A stretch of DNA of 64,000 bases from UBA8437 sp963582065 (GCA_963582065.1 CAUZRQ010000020.1:1-64000), one strand, 5' to 3'. Counted from the stretch's first letter, positions 28,102 to 37,289 are shown. Program-made: numbers and translations. The notes: generated by a model not told the origin, from the sequence alone.

Positions 28102-28914
28102 TCAGGCAGTGTGCTGGTCGAGCCAGTCGGGAAGTTCCGCAGCCGAGGACAGTACGTCGTCGGCTCCGGCGTCCAGCAGGACGCTGGCGGCTCGATCAAC
28201 GGCTTGCTGCTGCTCGTCGTCGGCCAATTGGTTCCAGTCGGATTCGCACAATCCGACTTCGCTGCCCGTGGCGGTGATCCCGATGGTACGGACACCGGCG
28301 TTGGCCCCGGCCTGGATGTCGGGCACGGTGTCCCCGACCTTCAGTACCGCCTCAGGGGGGAACACGCCGAGTTCTTCCATGTTCCGAAAGATCATCCACG
28401 GGGCTGGTCGGCCGGCCGAAACCTCGTCGGCGCAGACGGTTGCATCGGGGTGATAACCCTGCCTCGCAGCCGCCGCGATCGTCGGGTCGGCGACCACCCG
28501 GGGGTAGCCGGTCGAGGACCCCACGGCGATTCCGCGGCTCTTGAGTTCCTCGAAGCACTCACAGGCACCCGGAATCAGGTCCGAGAGTCGCTCGGCCTGT
28601 TCGACCTGCAGCGGTGTGAAGGCCTGGTACAGTGCCTCGACGTCGTCCTCGACCCACTCGCGGCCCTGGGCCTGTCGCCACTGGACTGCGGTGTTTTCGA
28701 GCTCGAACAGGGACCGGATGTGGTCCTTCTTGTGCAGTCCCATCGGGCCGCGGATTTCCGCGTGGGTCAATTCAACACCGTGAGCACGGAGAGCCGCGTC
28801 AAAGGCATGCACGGGCGCCAGGCTGCCGTGGTCGACGGTGGTGCCGGCCCAGTCGAAAATCACCAGTCGAACGGGGGCCGTCGTGGAGCCGTGTGTGCGG
28901 GTGTCGTCGGTCAT
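28102..28914 (-). CDS. phnX: Phosphonoacetaldehyde hydrolase (phosphonatase)
   Basis: 270 aa. This HAD-family enzyme cleaves the C-P bond of phosphonoacetaldehyde to acetaldehyde and phosphate. The nucleophile is D21 in IFDWAGTTVDHG; the alanine two residues after it is typical of phosphonatase instead of a phosphatase. The cap-domain Schiff-base lysine is K62 in MGLHKKDHI. Other HAD motifs are GSSTGYP, SAGRPAPWMIF and KVGDTVPDIQ. The ATG overlaps the stop of the HD-domain gene (ATGA). With phnW it completes the 2-aminoethylphosphonate pathway. Confidence 0.95.
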   Translation of the reverse strand: MTDDTRTHGSTTAPVRLVIFDWAGTTVDHGSLAPVHAFDAALRAHGVELTHAEIRGPMGLHKKDHIRSLFELENTAVQWRQAQGREWVEDDVEALYQAFTPLQVEQAERLSDLIPGACECFEELKSRGIAVGSSTGYPRVVADPTIAAAARQGYHPDATVCADEVSAGRPAPWMIFRNMEELGVFPPEAVLKVGDTVPDIQAGANAGVRTIGITATGSEVGLCESDWNQLADDEQQQAVDRAASVLLDAGADDVLSSAAELPDWLDQHTA

Positions 28915-29507
28915 GTTGGTGCGAACATCGAGGGTTGGATGAGGCCGAGGAAGTGTTGGAGCGGGGGGGTGGCCAGGCCGGGTTGTTTGGCCTTGTCGTC
29001 CCGGGTCCGCAGTCGTACCGCGGGCTCACTGTAGGGAGTTTTTCGGAACTCGGCCACTTGTTTCTCGGTGAACGGGCCACCCTGCAGCGAGAGGCTCAAC
29101 TGGGACGCGTCCGAGAGGCTGGCGTAGTAGTCGGCGTCAACGGCGCACAGAAACCTCTTGGCCGGGACGTGCAATCGGACCGGTTGGGTCACCGCGTCGA
29201 CGAATCCCGCTTCGGTGTCGAGCCAGTCGGCGCCTGCCCGTTCGTGGATGTCATCGACGCCTCGCTCGGCACAGTCTTCGCCGAGGTCATGAATCAGGTG
29301 TCCGACATCGTGGAGCAGTGCCGAAACGACCTCGTGGGCCGGACTCTCCTGTTGCTCGGCCAAGTGAGCAGCCTGCAGTGCGTGTTCCAACTGCGTGACC
29401 GCTTCGCCACCGTAGAGTTCACCCCCCTGCTCCGCGAAGAGCGATGCCAGGTGGTCGATGAGGTTCGAGATTGGGGCAGGTGAGAGTTCTTCGGATGGCA
29501 TGCTCAC
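28911..29507 (-). CDS. HD-domain oxygenase, PhnZ-like, of the phosphonate operon
   Basis: 198 aa. It resembles the mixed-valent di-iron HD oxygenase PhnZ, which cleaves the C-P bond of 1-hydroxy-2-aminoethylphosphonate. Candidate iron ligands are H42 (LEHALQAA), H66/D67 (LLHDVGHL), H88 (DDIHERAG), H113 and D170. Their spacing follows the PhnZ series as I recall it. Y32 and E35 in LYGGE match the PhnZ Tyr/Glu pair that gates the substrate iron. No PhnY-type Fe/oxoglutarate hydroxylase is encoded nearby, so the real substrate is open. The gene overlaps both neighbours by four bases; the start is GTG at 29507, or ATG at 29501. Confidence 0.85.
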   Translation of the reverse strand: MSMPSEELSPAPISNLIDHLASLFAEQGGELYGGEAVTQLEHALQAAHLAEQQESPAHEVVSALLHDVGHLIHDLGEDCAERGVDDIHERAGADWLDTEAGFVDAVTQPVRLHVPAKRFLCAVDADYYASLSDASQLSLSLQGGPFTEKQVAEFRKTPYSEPAVRLRTRDDKAKQPGLATPPLQHFLGLIQPSMFAPT

Positions 29508-30883
29508 AAGTCCTGGTCATCGGTTGGTAAAGTGTCGGGGGGCAGCGTCGGTACGGCGGCCCGGTCGAGCAGCCGCTCATTGAGCCTCCAGTAGGCCACT
29601 GCGGTGGCGAGTGCGAACAGCGAGACGCCGGCGAGTCCCAGAAACGCGATGTGCCAACCGTAGTGTTCGGCGAGTACGCCGACTGCGTATCCCGAGAGAA
29701 TGGCGCCGCCGTATCCGGCAGCGTCGCTGAGTCCGGACACAGTGCCACTGGCCTGCTTGCCACCGATGTCCAGGGCCATCACCCCCGAGAGGTAACTGTA
29801 AGGGCCCAGCAAGAAGAAGGAGACCAGCGACAGCAGGAGAACCGCGGCCAATGGGCGGCCGGCCAGGTCAACGGTGCCCAGCAGAACGAGTGCGACGGTC
29901 AATCCGCAGAGCGACGGAACCATGATGCGACCGTGACGGCCGGCGAAGCGGTCGGAGAGCACGCCGGCCAGCAGTGCCGAGATTGCACCGACAAGCGGAA
30001 AACTGAGACTGGCGGTGGCGGCCAGTCCGGGGGGCAACTGCGCCACCTCGTTGAGGTATGTCGGAGTCCAGAAGTTGAAGGTCTCGCGGATCAGGGTCAG
30101 ACCGAAATTCGTCAGGCAGACTGTCCAGAACAGCGGGCTGCGGAACAGGGGGGCCAGTAGCTGTTTGAGTGGGACTTGTTGAGAGGTCTGGCCGTCCTCG
30201 CCGTAGAGGTTGGCCGGATTGGCCTGCGGTTCCTGGGCACCGACATGTGAGGGGGTCGGTTTGAGAAGTCGGACCAGGACAACACCGATCAGCAGGGACG
30301 TTCCGCCGGCGACCCAAAAGACCGATCTCCAGTCGTTGAGGTAGGAGAACATCGGCCGTGTTTCTCCCAGCCGGATGACTCCGCCCAGGTAAGCCCGTGC
30401 TGCCGCATCGCCGGCCAGGAAGCTGCACGACAGGAACGCCATGATGGTGGCATGCCGTGAGAGGGGGAACCACCGCGATGCGATGTTGACCAGCGCCACC
30501 CAGCCGCAGGATTGAAACAGTCGATTGACGGCCCAGATGGTGGCGAATACTCCGACGCCCGCCAGCGACCACAGGTTGCCCGAGACGGCGAAGATCGCAG
30601 TGCAAACGACCGAGGCGAACAGCCCGCCCAGGAACAGCGGTCGGCCGCCCAGGCGGTCCGACAGCAGCCCGTTGATGATCTTGCCGATCGCGTAGGTGGC
30701 GACGCCCGCCGAAGCGATCAGGCCCATCCCTTCCTTGTTCAGCCCGCGATCGGCGTACTCGGCCAACAGCAAGGGCGTGGCCACCGAGAGGTTCGACCGG
30801 CAGATGTAGTAGGCGGCGTAGCCGGAGAAGAGCGAGCCGCCGGTGATCCACTGCCACCGTCTGAGTGAGGAGGGGCTGCTCAC
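29504..30883 (-). CDS. Major facilitator transporter, organophosphate:phosphate antiporter (GlpT/UhpC) type
   Basis: 459 aa with about twelve hydrophobic segments. The opening GYAAYYICRSNLSVATPLL and the motif NGLLSDRLGGRP belong to the GlpT/UhpT/UhpC group, which exchanges phosphorylated compounds for phosphate. The RLFQSCGWVALVNIASRWFP stretch fits as well. It starts with GTG at 30883 and leads the five-gene phosphonate cluster, overlapping the HD gene by four bases. Uptake of 2-aminoethylphosphonate or a related phosphonate is therefore the best guess, by context. Confidence 0.87.
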   Translation of the reverse strand: MSSPSSLRRWQWITGGSLFSGYAAYYICRSNLSVATPLLLAEYADRGLNKEGMGLIASAGVATYAIGKIINGLLSDRLGGRPLFLGGLFASVVCTAIFAVSGNLWSLAGVGVFATIWAVNRLFQSCGWVALVNIASRWFPLSRHATIMAFLSCSFLAGDAAARAYLGGVIRLGETRPMFSYLNDWRSVFWVAGGTSLLIGVVLVRLLKPTPSHVGAQEPQANPANLYGEDGQTSQQVPLKQLLAPLFRSPLFWTVCLTNFGLTLIRETFNFWTPTYLNEVAQLPPGLAATASLSFPLVGAISALLAGVLSDRFAGRHGRIMVPSLCGLTVALVLLGTVDLAGRPLAAVLLLSLVSFFLLGPYSYLSGVMALDIGGKQASGTVSGLSDAAGYGGAILSGYAVGVLAEHYGWHIAFLGLAGVSLFALATAVAYWRLNERLLDRAAVPTLPPDTLPTDDQDL

Positions 30884-30915
30884 GGAGAGCCTTGAACGGG
30901 GTGGAGGGGCGGATC

Positions 30916-32328
30916 TCAGGCGAGGAGTTCGTCCAGCACCCGGCCGTGCACGTCGGTCAGGCGAAAGTCGCGTCCGGCATGATGGTAGGTCAACTCTTCA
31001 TGGTCGAAACCCATCAGGTGCAGCATCGTGGCGTGCAGGTCGTGGACATGCACGGGATTGTCGACCGCCCGGTAGCCGAAGTCGTCGGTCGTGCCGTAGG
31101 TCATTCCGCCGCGGATCCCGCCGCCGGCCAGCCACACGGTGTAGCCGTGGTGATTGTGATCCCGTCCGGTCGGCTTGCGTTTGGAGTCGAGAGGAATTTC
31201 CACGGCCGGCGTCCGCCCGAATTCTCCACCGCAGATGACAAGTGTCTCGTCCAGCAGCCCGCGCTGAGCCAGGTCGGTCAACAACGCGGCGATCGGGCCG
31301 TCGGCCTCGCGGCCGAGCTTGGCGTGCGCATCGGCGAGTCCTTCGTGCGAATCCCACGGTTGGACGTCGCCGTGGTAGCACTGCACGACGCGGACGCCGC
31401 GTTCGATCAGTCGACGGGCCATCAGCATCTGCCGCCCGTGGAGCTTGTCGGTGCCGTAGAGCTTGTGGATGGACTTTGGCTCATGGGAAATGTCCAGAAC
31501 GTCGGTCGCTTCCAGTTGCATCCGGAAGGCCAGTTCGAACGACTCGATCCGAGCTTCCAGCAGCGCGTCCTCTCTGCGCTTCTGGCGATGGCGACGGTTG
31601 AGTTTTTCCAGCAGGTCCAGTTGGTGACGCTGGGCCTCCAGAGAGAGCTTCTTGTTGCGGATGTTGGCGACCAGGCTCTCGACCTCCTTCTTGCGAGTGT
31701 CGAGGTAGGTGCCCTGGTAGACGCCGGGAAGAAATGAGGATCTCCAGTTCGAGAAGTCGGCCACGGGCAGCCCGGGGCAGAGTGTGACGAAACCCGGCAG
31801 GTTCTGGTTCTCGGTCCCCAGTCCGTAGGTCAGCCAACTGCCGTAACTGGGCCGCGAGAGCCGTTCGTCACCGCAGTTCATCAGCCGCATGCTCTGCTCA
31901 TGATTCGGTGTATTGGAGTGCATCGAGCGGATGACACAAAGACGATCGGCGTGACGTGAGGCGGTCTGTTCGAACACGGTGCTCGACCACAGGCCGGAGT
32001 CGCCGTATTGCCGAAAACGGAAAGGGGAGGCCAGGGCGACGCCGGTTTCGCGTTCGGTGGTCAAGTTGCCGATAGGGATCGGGCGTCCGCCATGACGATC
32101 CAGCATCGGCTTGGGGTCCCAGGTGTCGACCTGCGAGGGGCCGCCGTTGAGGTAGACGTGGATGATGTGCTTGGCACGGGGCCGGTGGTGTGACGCGCGC
32201 GGGGCGAGTGCGCTGGAGTCAGCGTCGAGGAGGCCGGGCAGAGCGAGCAGTCCGAGACCGGTGCCCAGCGAAGACAGTGCCTCGCGGCGCGAGCCGACCG
32301 GGGTCGAGAGAGGGTGGAATCCGGACAA
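30916..32328 (-). CDS. DUF1501 domain protein
   Basis: 470 aa if translation begins at the TTG at 32328, which has GAGGA eight bases upstream; a TTG at 32343 overlapping the previous stop as TTGA is also possible. The N-terminus PVGSRREALSSLGTGLGLLALPG is a Tat-type signal. The body is typical DUF1501: HIIHVYLNGGPSQVDTWDP, QPWDSHEGLADAHAKLG and LVICGGEFGRTPAVE, with HDLHATMLHLMGFDHEELTY and an HAGR tail. It is the partner of the DUF1549/1553 gene just upstream. The phosphonate operon begins 32 bases further on. Confidence 0.92.
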   Translation of the reverse strand: MSGFHPLSTPVGSRREALSSLGTGLGLLALPGLLDADSSALAPRASHHRPRAKHIIHVYLNGGPSQVDTWDPKPMLDRHGGRPIPIGNLTTERETGVALASPFRFRQYGDSGLWSSTVFEQTASRHADRLCVIRSMHSNTPNHEQSMRLMNCGDERLSRPSYGSWLTYGLGTENQNLPGFVTLCPGLPVADFSNWRSSFLPGVYQGTYLDTRKKEVESLVANIRNKKLSLEAQRHQLDLLEKLNRRHRQKRREDALLEARIESFELAFRMQLEATDVLDISHEPKSIHKLYGTDKLHGRQMLMARRLIERGVRVVQCYHGDVQPWDSHEGLADAHAKLGREADGPIAALLTDLAQRGLLDETLVICGGEFGRTPAVEIPLDSKRKPTGRDHNHHGYTVWLAGGGIRGGMTYGTTDDFGYRAVDNPVHVHDLHATMLHLMGFDHEELTYHHAGRDFRLTDVHGRVLDELLA

Positions 32329-32339
32329 CTGCTGTTTCC

Positions 32340-34691
32340 TCAATCCACGAACATCATTTCGTTGGTCATCAACAGGACCTGGGCGTATTGGTCCCAGCCG
32401 CGGGCCGTGACGAATGCCGCACCGAGATCCTGTTCCTCGCTGGTGGGGTCTCGGCGAAGAGCCAGGCGATAGATGCGGTTGATTCGTGTGACCATGGCGG
32501 GGTCCTTCGATTCACTTCGACTGGCGAGGGCCTGGGCAGAGCGAGTGACGAAGTCGGAATTCAGCATGAACAGCGCCTGTTGGGGCACGGTGGTGATCTG
32601 CCGCCGTGCGATTGAACAATCGGGACTGGCGAAGTCGAAGTTCCGAACCACGTCCGGAATGTTCTGCCGCTCGACAATCGCGTAAATCGTCCGCCGATGA
32701 TTTTCGGGCGAGGTGATCGATGTGGGTCGACCGAACATCGTCAAGTCGAGTTGTCCGGAAACTGACAGCAGCGTGTCGCGAAGTGACTCGAGATCGAGCC
32801 GCCGCCGGTTGGCTCGCCACAGGTAGCGGTTGGTGGGGTCGGTGGCCAGTTGTTCTGCGAACGGATTCATCTCGGGGACCAGCGAGGCCCGTTTCCAGGT
32901 CCGGGATGACACGATGAGCCGGTGAAGTGGCTTCAACTTCCAGCCACCACGGATCAGCCGATCGGCCAGAAAGTCCAGCAGGTCCATGTGAACGGGACGC
33001 TCGGCCTGGAGGCCGAAGTCGCTGGGGGTCTCGACCAGGGGTTCGCCGAAGTGGTGCATCCATGTCCGGTTGGCGAACACGCGTGCGGTGAGCGGATTGC
33101 GTGGAGATGTGACGGCCCGTGCCAGGTCACGGCGCCCGGAACCGTTGGGGAACGGCGGGGCCTTCGGGCCGGCAATCACCTCGAGGAATCTGCGTGGCAC
33201 GGAGCGGCCGGGAAGTGTGGGATCGCCGCGTCTGAAGATCACCGGGGAATACAACTCGTCGGTATCCCGCAGCGTCATCGCACGCGCAGCCGCGTGCGGT
33301 GACTTGACGGCCAGGATGTCGAGTCCGCGGACCAATGCGCGATACTTGTCCTTGTCGGATCGGGACATGTAGTACCAGGTCTGTCGCAGGGGAAACCACG
33401 TCGGGCTTTGCTGTCCGATGAGTATCTTGCGGAGCGGATCGGTGCCTGGAAGCTTGTCGTCCGCGGCGGCAGCAATCAGCACGCTGGCGTAGATCTCGGT
33501 GACATCGTGGACCTGTTTGGGGGGCGAATTGGTCAGCGCGACCAACAGACGCCGGTCGACACCGGTTGTCCGCCAACCGGCCAGCAGAGGTGTCGAATCG
33601 GGAACCCGTGTGGTGTTCGGAGCACGCCGTGTCACCAGGTCGTGCCATGGTCCGAAAACGGTGTCGCCCGGCTTGGCGTGTTCGGCAACGTAACGTCGCC
33701 AGCGGTGAAGGATCTGGGGGCGAATCTGTTTGGGGATCAGTGAGAGGAAGAAGATGGCGGTTTCGTTGATGTCCGGCTCGGTGGTAGCGACCTTCAGCAG
33801 GTAACGGGCGGTACGCGAGCGGGCGGTGGCCATCAGGGACGTGTGCTGTTCGGAGAGCATCTTGCTGACTTCGGCCAGCTTCACCTGGTACTCGGTCTCG
33901 AATCCCTGGCCTTCCTCTTCGGGAGTCTCGATCCGCGGCCGTTTGACAGGTTCCTCGCTGCTGGCGAATACGCCGTAGAGCGAGTAGTAGTCGGCGGTGG
34001 GAATTGGATCGAACTTGTGGTCATGACACCGAGCACAGGCGACCGTCAGACCAAGCAGGCCACGTGTGACGACGTCGATCTGATCGTCGATGATGTCGTG
34101 ACGGTTGCGGTCGAACATGCGGCCGAGGGTCAGGAAGCCCATGGCAGCCAATTCGGGCGCGTTGTCGGGCAGTCCGAGTTGGTCGGCGGCGAGTTGTTCG
34201 TGGATGAAACGGTCGAACGGCTTGTCGTGGTTGAACGAGCGGATGACGTAGTCACGATAGGTGTAGGCGAAGGGGCGAATTCGGTTGTCGCCGTACATCA
34301 GCACCCCGTCCTTGGTGTCGGCGTAACGAGCGACATCCAGCCAGTGACGTCCCCACCGCTCGCCATAGTGCGGAGAGGCCAGCAGGGCTTCGGCCAAAGC
34401 GTCGAGACCCCGCCGGGCGGCCAGGTCCTGTTGGCGGCGAGTCGGGGGAAGTCCGTGAAGGTCGTAACACAGGCGTCGGGTCAGTGTGGCCAGATCGGCC
34501 ATGCCGACGTCCCGGTAGCCGTTGGCCTTGAGGCTTCGGTCGACAAGCACATCGATCGGATGGGAGCCGGCGGGAACGACCGGTGGCTGGATGGGCTGAA
34601 AAGCCCAGTGGTCGTCGGCGGGGGCCTGCCTGAGGCCGACGAACAGGGCTGCCCAAACAACAGCGGCGAGGATGAATCGGGCCGGCGGCAT
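32340..34691 (-). CDS. DUF1549-DUF1553 secreted protein lacking the cytochrome domain
   Basis: 783 aa. After a signal peptide (FILAAVVWAALFVGLRQAPA) the protein goes straight into DUF1549 (HPIDVLVDRSLKANG, HYGERWGRHWLDVARYADT, ACARCHDHKFDPIPTADYY) and ends with DUF1553 (MHHFGEPLVETPSDFG, HRLIVSSRTWKRAS, MTNEMMFVD). The PSCyt1 domain seen in the copies at 1-1743 and 40687-42915 is absent. It heads a leftward run that continues through DUF1501 into the phosphonate genes. Function is unproven. Confidence 0.9.
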   Translation of the reverse strand: MPPARFILAAVVWAALFVGLRQAPADDHWAFQPIQPPVVPAGSHPIDVLVDRSLKANGYRDVGMADLATLTRRLCYDLHGLPPTRRQQDLAARRGLDALAEALLASPHYGERWGRHWLDVARYADTKDGVLMYGDNRIRPFAYTYRDYVIRSFNHDKPFDRFIHEQLAADQLGLPDNAPELAAMGFLTLGRMFDRNRHDIIDDQIDVVTRGLLGLTVACARCHDHKFDPIPTADYYSLYGVFASSEEPVKRPRIETPEEEGQGFETEYQVKLAEVSKMLSEQHTSLMATARSRTARYLLKVATTEPDINETAIFFLSLIPKQIRPQILHRWRRYVAEHAKPGDTVFGPWHDLVTRRAPNTTRVPDSTPLLAGWRTTGVDRRLLVALTNSPPKQVHDVTEIYASVLIAAAADDKLPGTDPLRKILIGQQSPTWFPLRQTWYYMSRSDKDKYRALVRGLDILAVKSPHAAARAMTLRDTDELYSPVIFRRGDPTLPGRSVPRRFLEVIAGPKAPPFPNGSGRRDLARAVTSPRNPLTARVFANRTWMHHFGEPLVETPSDFGLQAERPVHMDLLDFLADRLIRGGWKLKPLHRLIVSSRTWKRASLVPEMNPFAEQLATDPTNRYLWRANRRRLDLESLRDTLLSVSGQLDLTMFGRPTSITSPENHRRTIYAIVERQNIPDVVRNFDFASPDCSIARRQITTVPQQALFMLNSDFVTRSAQALASRSESKDPAMVTRINRIYRLALRRDPTSEEQDLGAAFVTARGWDQYAQVLLMTNEMMFVD

Positions 34692-34826
34692 GAGAATCGT
34701 GAAAGTCGAGGCCTGGCGGGGATTGCACCCAGTGGAGCACGTGTGCGGGTGAACACGGTATCCTAGTGCATCAGATGTCGCGATGAGAGTTCAGAGGGCG
34801 TCGTGTGTCGGGGAGGTGTCGTTCGC

Positions 34827-35099
34827 GTGACGCGGATGCAATTGCAGGTCAAGGTGGTGCCGGGTGCATCGCGTGACGAAGTGGCCGGGTGGTTGGGCGA
34901 GGCGCTGAAGATCCGTGTGCAGGCGGCTCCGGAAAAGGGCAAGGCGAACAAGGCGGTGATCAGGATACTGGCAGAACTGCTGGAGGTGCCGCGACGGCAG
35001 ATCGAATTGGTCCGTGGGGCGGGATCACCGAACAAGGTGTTTGCTGTCGACGGGCGTTCGATGACCGACGCACGCCGCCTGGTTGCGAGTGCTTCGTGA
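34827..35099 (+). CDS. DUF167 (YggU) family protein
   Basis: 90 aa from a GTG at 34827, chosen because GGGGAGG lies about ten bases upstream; a GTG at 34803 and an ATG at 34836 are alternatives. The small conserved fold is recognisable from LQVKVVPGASRDEVAGWLG, IRVQAAPEKGKANKAVI and ELVRGAGSPNKVF. The family is widespread and has no assigned biochemical function. The stop overlaps the GTG of the next gene by four bases, so both are translated together. Confidence 0.87.
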   Translation: MTRMQLQVKVVPGASRDEVAGWLGEALKIRVQAAPEKGKANKAVIRILAELLEVPRRQIELVRGAGSPNKVFAVDGRSMTDARRLVASAS

Positions 35100-35977
35100 C
35101 AGTCGCCGTTGAAGAGCCGCTGGCAGATGGTGCGATCGTGCTCGGCACGGCGCAGGACGGCGGGGTGCCCCAGGCCGGTTGCCGGTGCACGGCCTGCGAG
35201 GCGGCTCGGGTCGATCCGACGCGGGCACGGCGTCCGAGTTGCCTGGGCCTCGTCGACAGCACGACCGGTGGTCGGTGGCTGGTCGATGCCACTCCGCAAT
35301 TCCCGTCACAACTCGACGACCTGAACCGCGCCGGCGGCGAGCCTGTGGACGGTCCCCCCGATGGAATTCTGCTGACCCACGCCCATGTTGGGCACTACAC
35401 CGGGCTGTTGCAGCTTGGCCGCGAGGTGATGTGCAGTCGCGAGGTGCCGGTGTGGGTGATGCCCAGGATGGCCGCCTTTCTGGAGACCCACCAGCCATGG
35501 GCATCGCTGGTGCAGGATCGAAACGTGATCCTCAAGGAACTGTCGGCGGATCGACCCCTGGAGCTGGGCGAGCGTTTGTCTGTACGTGCTCTGCCGGTGC
35601 CTCACCGGGACGAGTTGTCCGAGACCGTGGCTTTTGAGATCAGCGGTCCATCTCGGCGTGTGCTCTGGCTACCCGACATCGACGCCTGGGACGAGCGATT
35701 GCCGGCGTTGATGCAGGAAGTCGATGTGGCGTGGCTGGACGGCACGTTCTTTGACGATGACGAATTGCCCGGGCGTGACCTGGATCAGATCCCGCACCCA
35801 CGGATCAGCCAGCACCTTGAGGAGTATGCCAGGTGGTCTGAATCAACCGGAACCGAAGTGCGGTTGATTCATCTCAACCACAGCAATCCGGCCTGCGATC
35901 CGGATTCGCCGGAGTCCGGACGAATTGCCGATTCCGGTGTGAGGGTGGCGGCAGAAGGTGAACGCATCCAACTGTGA
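35096..35977 (+). CDS. PqqB-like metallo-beta-lactamase-fold protein
   Basis: 293 aa from the GTG at 35096 that overlaps the DUF167 stop (GTGA). The N-terminus AIVLGTAQDGGVPQAGCRCTAC, with its cysteine-rich turn, and LLTHAHVGHYTGLLQLGREV are close in pattern to PqqB of pyrroloquinoline quinone synthesis. The second metal region WLPDIDAWDE and VRLIHLNHSNP also fit. PqqB is proposed to act as a hydroxylase in PQQ formation. No other pqq gene is seen here, so this may be a family member with a different hydrolase or phosphodiesterase role. Confidence 0.8.
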   Translation: MTVAVEEPLADGAIVLGTAQDGGVPQAGCRCTACEAARVDPTRARRPSCLGLVDSTTGGRWLVDATPQFPSQLDDLNRAGGEPVDGPPDGILLTHAHVGHYTGLLQLGREVMCSREVPVWVMPRMAAFLETHQPWASLVQDRNVILKELSADRPLELGERLSVRALPVPHRDELSETVAFEISGPSRRVLWLPDIDAWDERLPALMQEVDVAWLDGTFFDDDELPGRDLDQIPHPRISQHLEEYARWSESTGTEVRLIHLNHSNPACDPDSPESGRIADSGVRVAAEGERIQL

Positions 35978-35987
35978 CCGTCGGTGG

Positions 35988-37289
35988 CTATGTTCGCCAG
36001 AAAGTTGACTTTCGAGTCGACTTGTAGCTGATCGCCAGGTGCGGGGTGTCGAGCCGTTTCTGCTTCTGGAACAGAGATTCAACTCCGGCAGCCGTCATGC
36101 CGGTGGTGAGCAAGGTTCGCTCGACCGGGTACGGGGACTTGCCTGTCCGGAACAGCGTCTCGATGTGGTTGACCTGTGGGCTGAAGAAGTTCCGCATCGA
36201 GTAATAGGGGAGATAGATGAGTGTCGAGAAGATGTCAGCATTCTTCATGCGGACGGCGATGGGAGTGTCGCTGAGGATACGCCCCTGTCGCCCCTTTTCC
36301 CGGAATGCCAGTGCCGTGGCACGGGTTCCGTCCCGGTACTGAAAACGATAGGCGTAGGATCCCGGCGCCATCCGTTTCAGGTCGGCGATCTTGGGGAGCA
36401 CGACGCCGTAATTTTCACGGACCACCTGGATCGTGTTGCTGCGGGTGAACGCTGTTTCCATCAACTGGCGATCCCAGCCACCCTTCTCCCAGGAACCGGC
36501 GTCCATCGCTTTCCAGAAGCGATCCCCCTCAAGTGCTTCGACCCATGCGATTCCCGTTTCCCCATGGTCTCGACGTTCGATGATGGCCTGGAGTGCTTCG
36601 ATGGTGTGGATATCGCCTCCGTCGAGCGAGCCGGGCCGCATGACCAGGGACTCGCGGATCTTCGCTTTCCAGGGCAGGTCGATCGACGGCATTCGTCTCG
36701 CAACCGGCAGCGACGATCCGGCCATGAAGCCGAAGTCCATCTTGCGTGCCGTGTCGTACATCTCGCGGGCCCATTTCCAGTTCCACGAGAGATGCTTGTC
36801 GTTGAAAACCGGGGCGGTCCGACCGGACTTGCGATACACGTCGACGATCTGCCGGAAGTACTCGTATCGCGGATATTGCGTCTGGCCCTTCTCGTTGACC
36901 GGGTAGTTGCCGTGTTCACCGATCAGCAAGACCCCATCGACGGCCAGCTTGTCGGTGCCCAGCGTCAGGGCCTGCTCGATCGTCTCGGCACGCTTCATGC
37001 CCGGATACCGTTTCAATCGTTCTCGGCTGATGTCGTTTTCACCGACCTGTTCGACGTACAGCGATACGACATCCATGTCGGGGCGGTGGTGCCGCCCCTC
37101 CCATCCGTAACCTTCCAGGAAGCGATCGACAATGTGCTGCGAGTGTGAGTACTTGAAGTAGGCGGTCGTAACGGCGGCGATCTTCAGTCGGCGGCGGCTG
37201 CCGGCTGCGTGTACGGCCGGCAGCAGTGGAAGTGCCCCGGTCATCCCGGCGAGACTGCTCTTGAGAAAACGGCGTCGAGTACAGTTCAT
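35988..37289 (-). CDS. Tat-exported protein of unknown function
   Basis: 433 aa; AGGAA lies upstream of the ATG at 37289. The N-terminus TRRRFLKSSLAGMTGALPLL is a twin-arginine signal. The mature part begins with an alpha/beta pattern (LKIAAVTTAYFKYSHSQHIV) and contains VDGVLLIGEHGNYPVNEKG and YPRYEYFRQIVDVYRKSGR, which suggest a Rossmann-like or hydrolase-like domain. I recognise this as a planctomycete secreted family but know of no assigned activity. It ends convergently, ten bases from the PqqB-like gene. Confidence 0.7.
   Translation of the reverse strand: MNCTRRRFLKSSLAGMTGALPLLPAVHAAGSRRRLKIAAVTTAYFKYSHSQHIVDRFLEGYGWEGRHHRPDMDVVSLYVEQVGENDISRERLKRYPGMKRAETIEQALTLGTDKLAVDGVLLIGEHGNYPVNEKGQTQYPRYEYFRQIVDVYRKSGRTAPVFNDKHLSWNWKWAREMYDTARKMDFGFMAGSSLPVARRMPSIDLPWKAKIRESLVMRPGSLDGGDIHTIEALQAIIERRDHGETGIAWVEALEGDRFWKAMDAGSWEKGGWDRQLMETAFTRSNTIQVVRENYGVVLPKIADLKRMAPGSYAYRFQYRDGTRATALAFREKGRQGRILSDTPIAVRMKNADIFSTLIYLPYYSMRNFFSPQVNHIETLFRTGKSPYPVERTLLTTGMTAAGVESLFQKQKRLDTPHLAISYKSTRKSTFWRT

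Noticed and set aside
27604..29034. 476-codon plus-strand open frame
   Set aside because: Opposite phnW and phnX, both of which have all their catalytic motifs.
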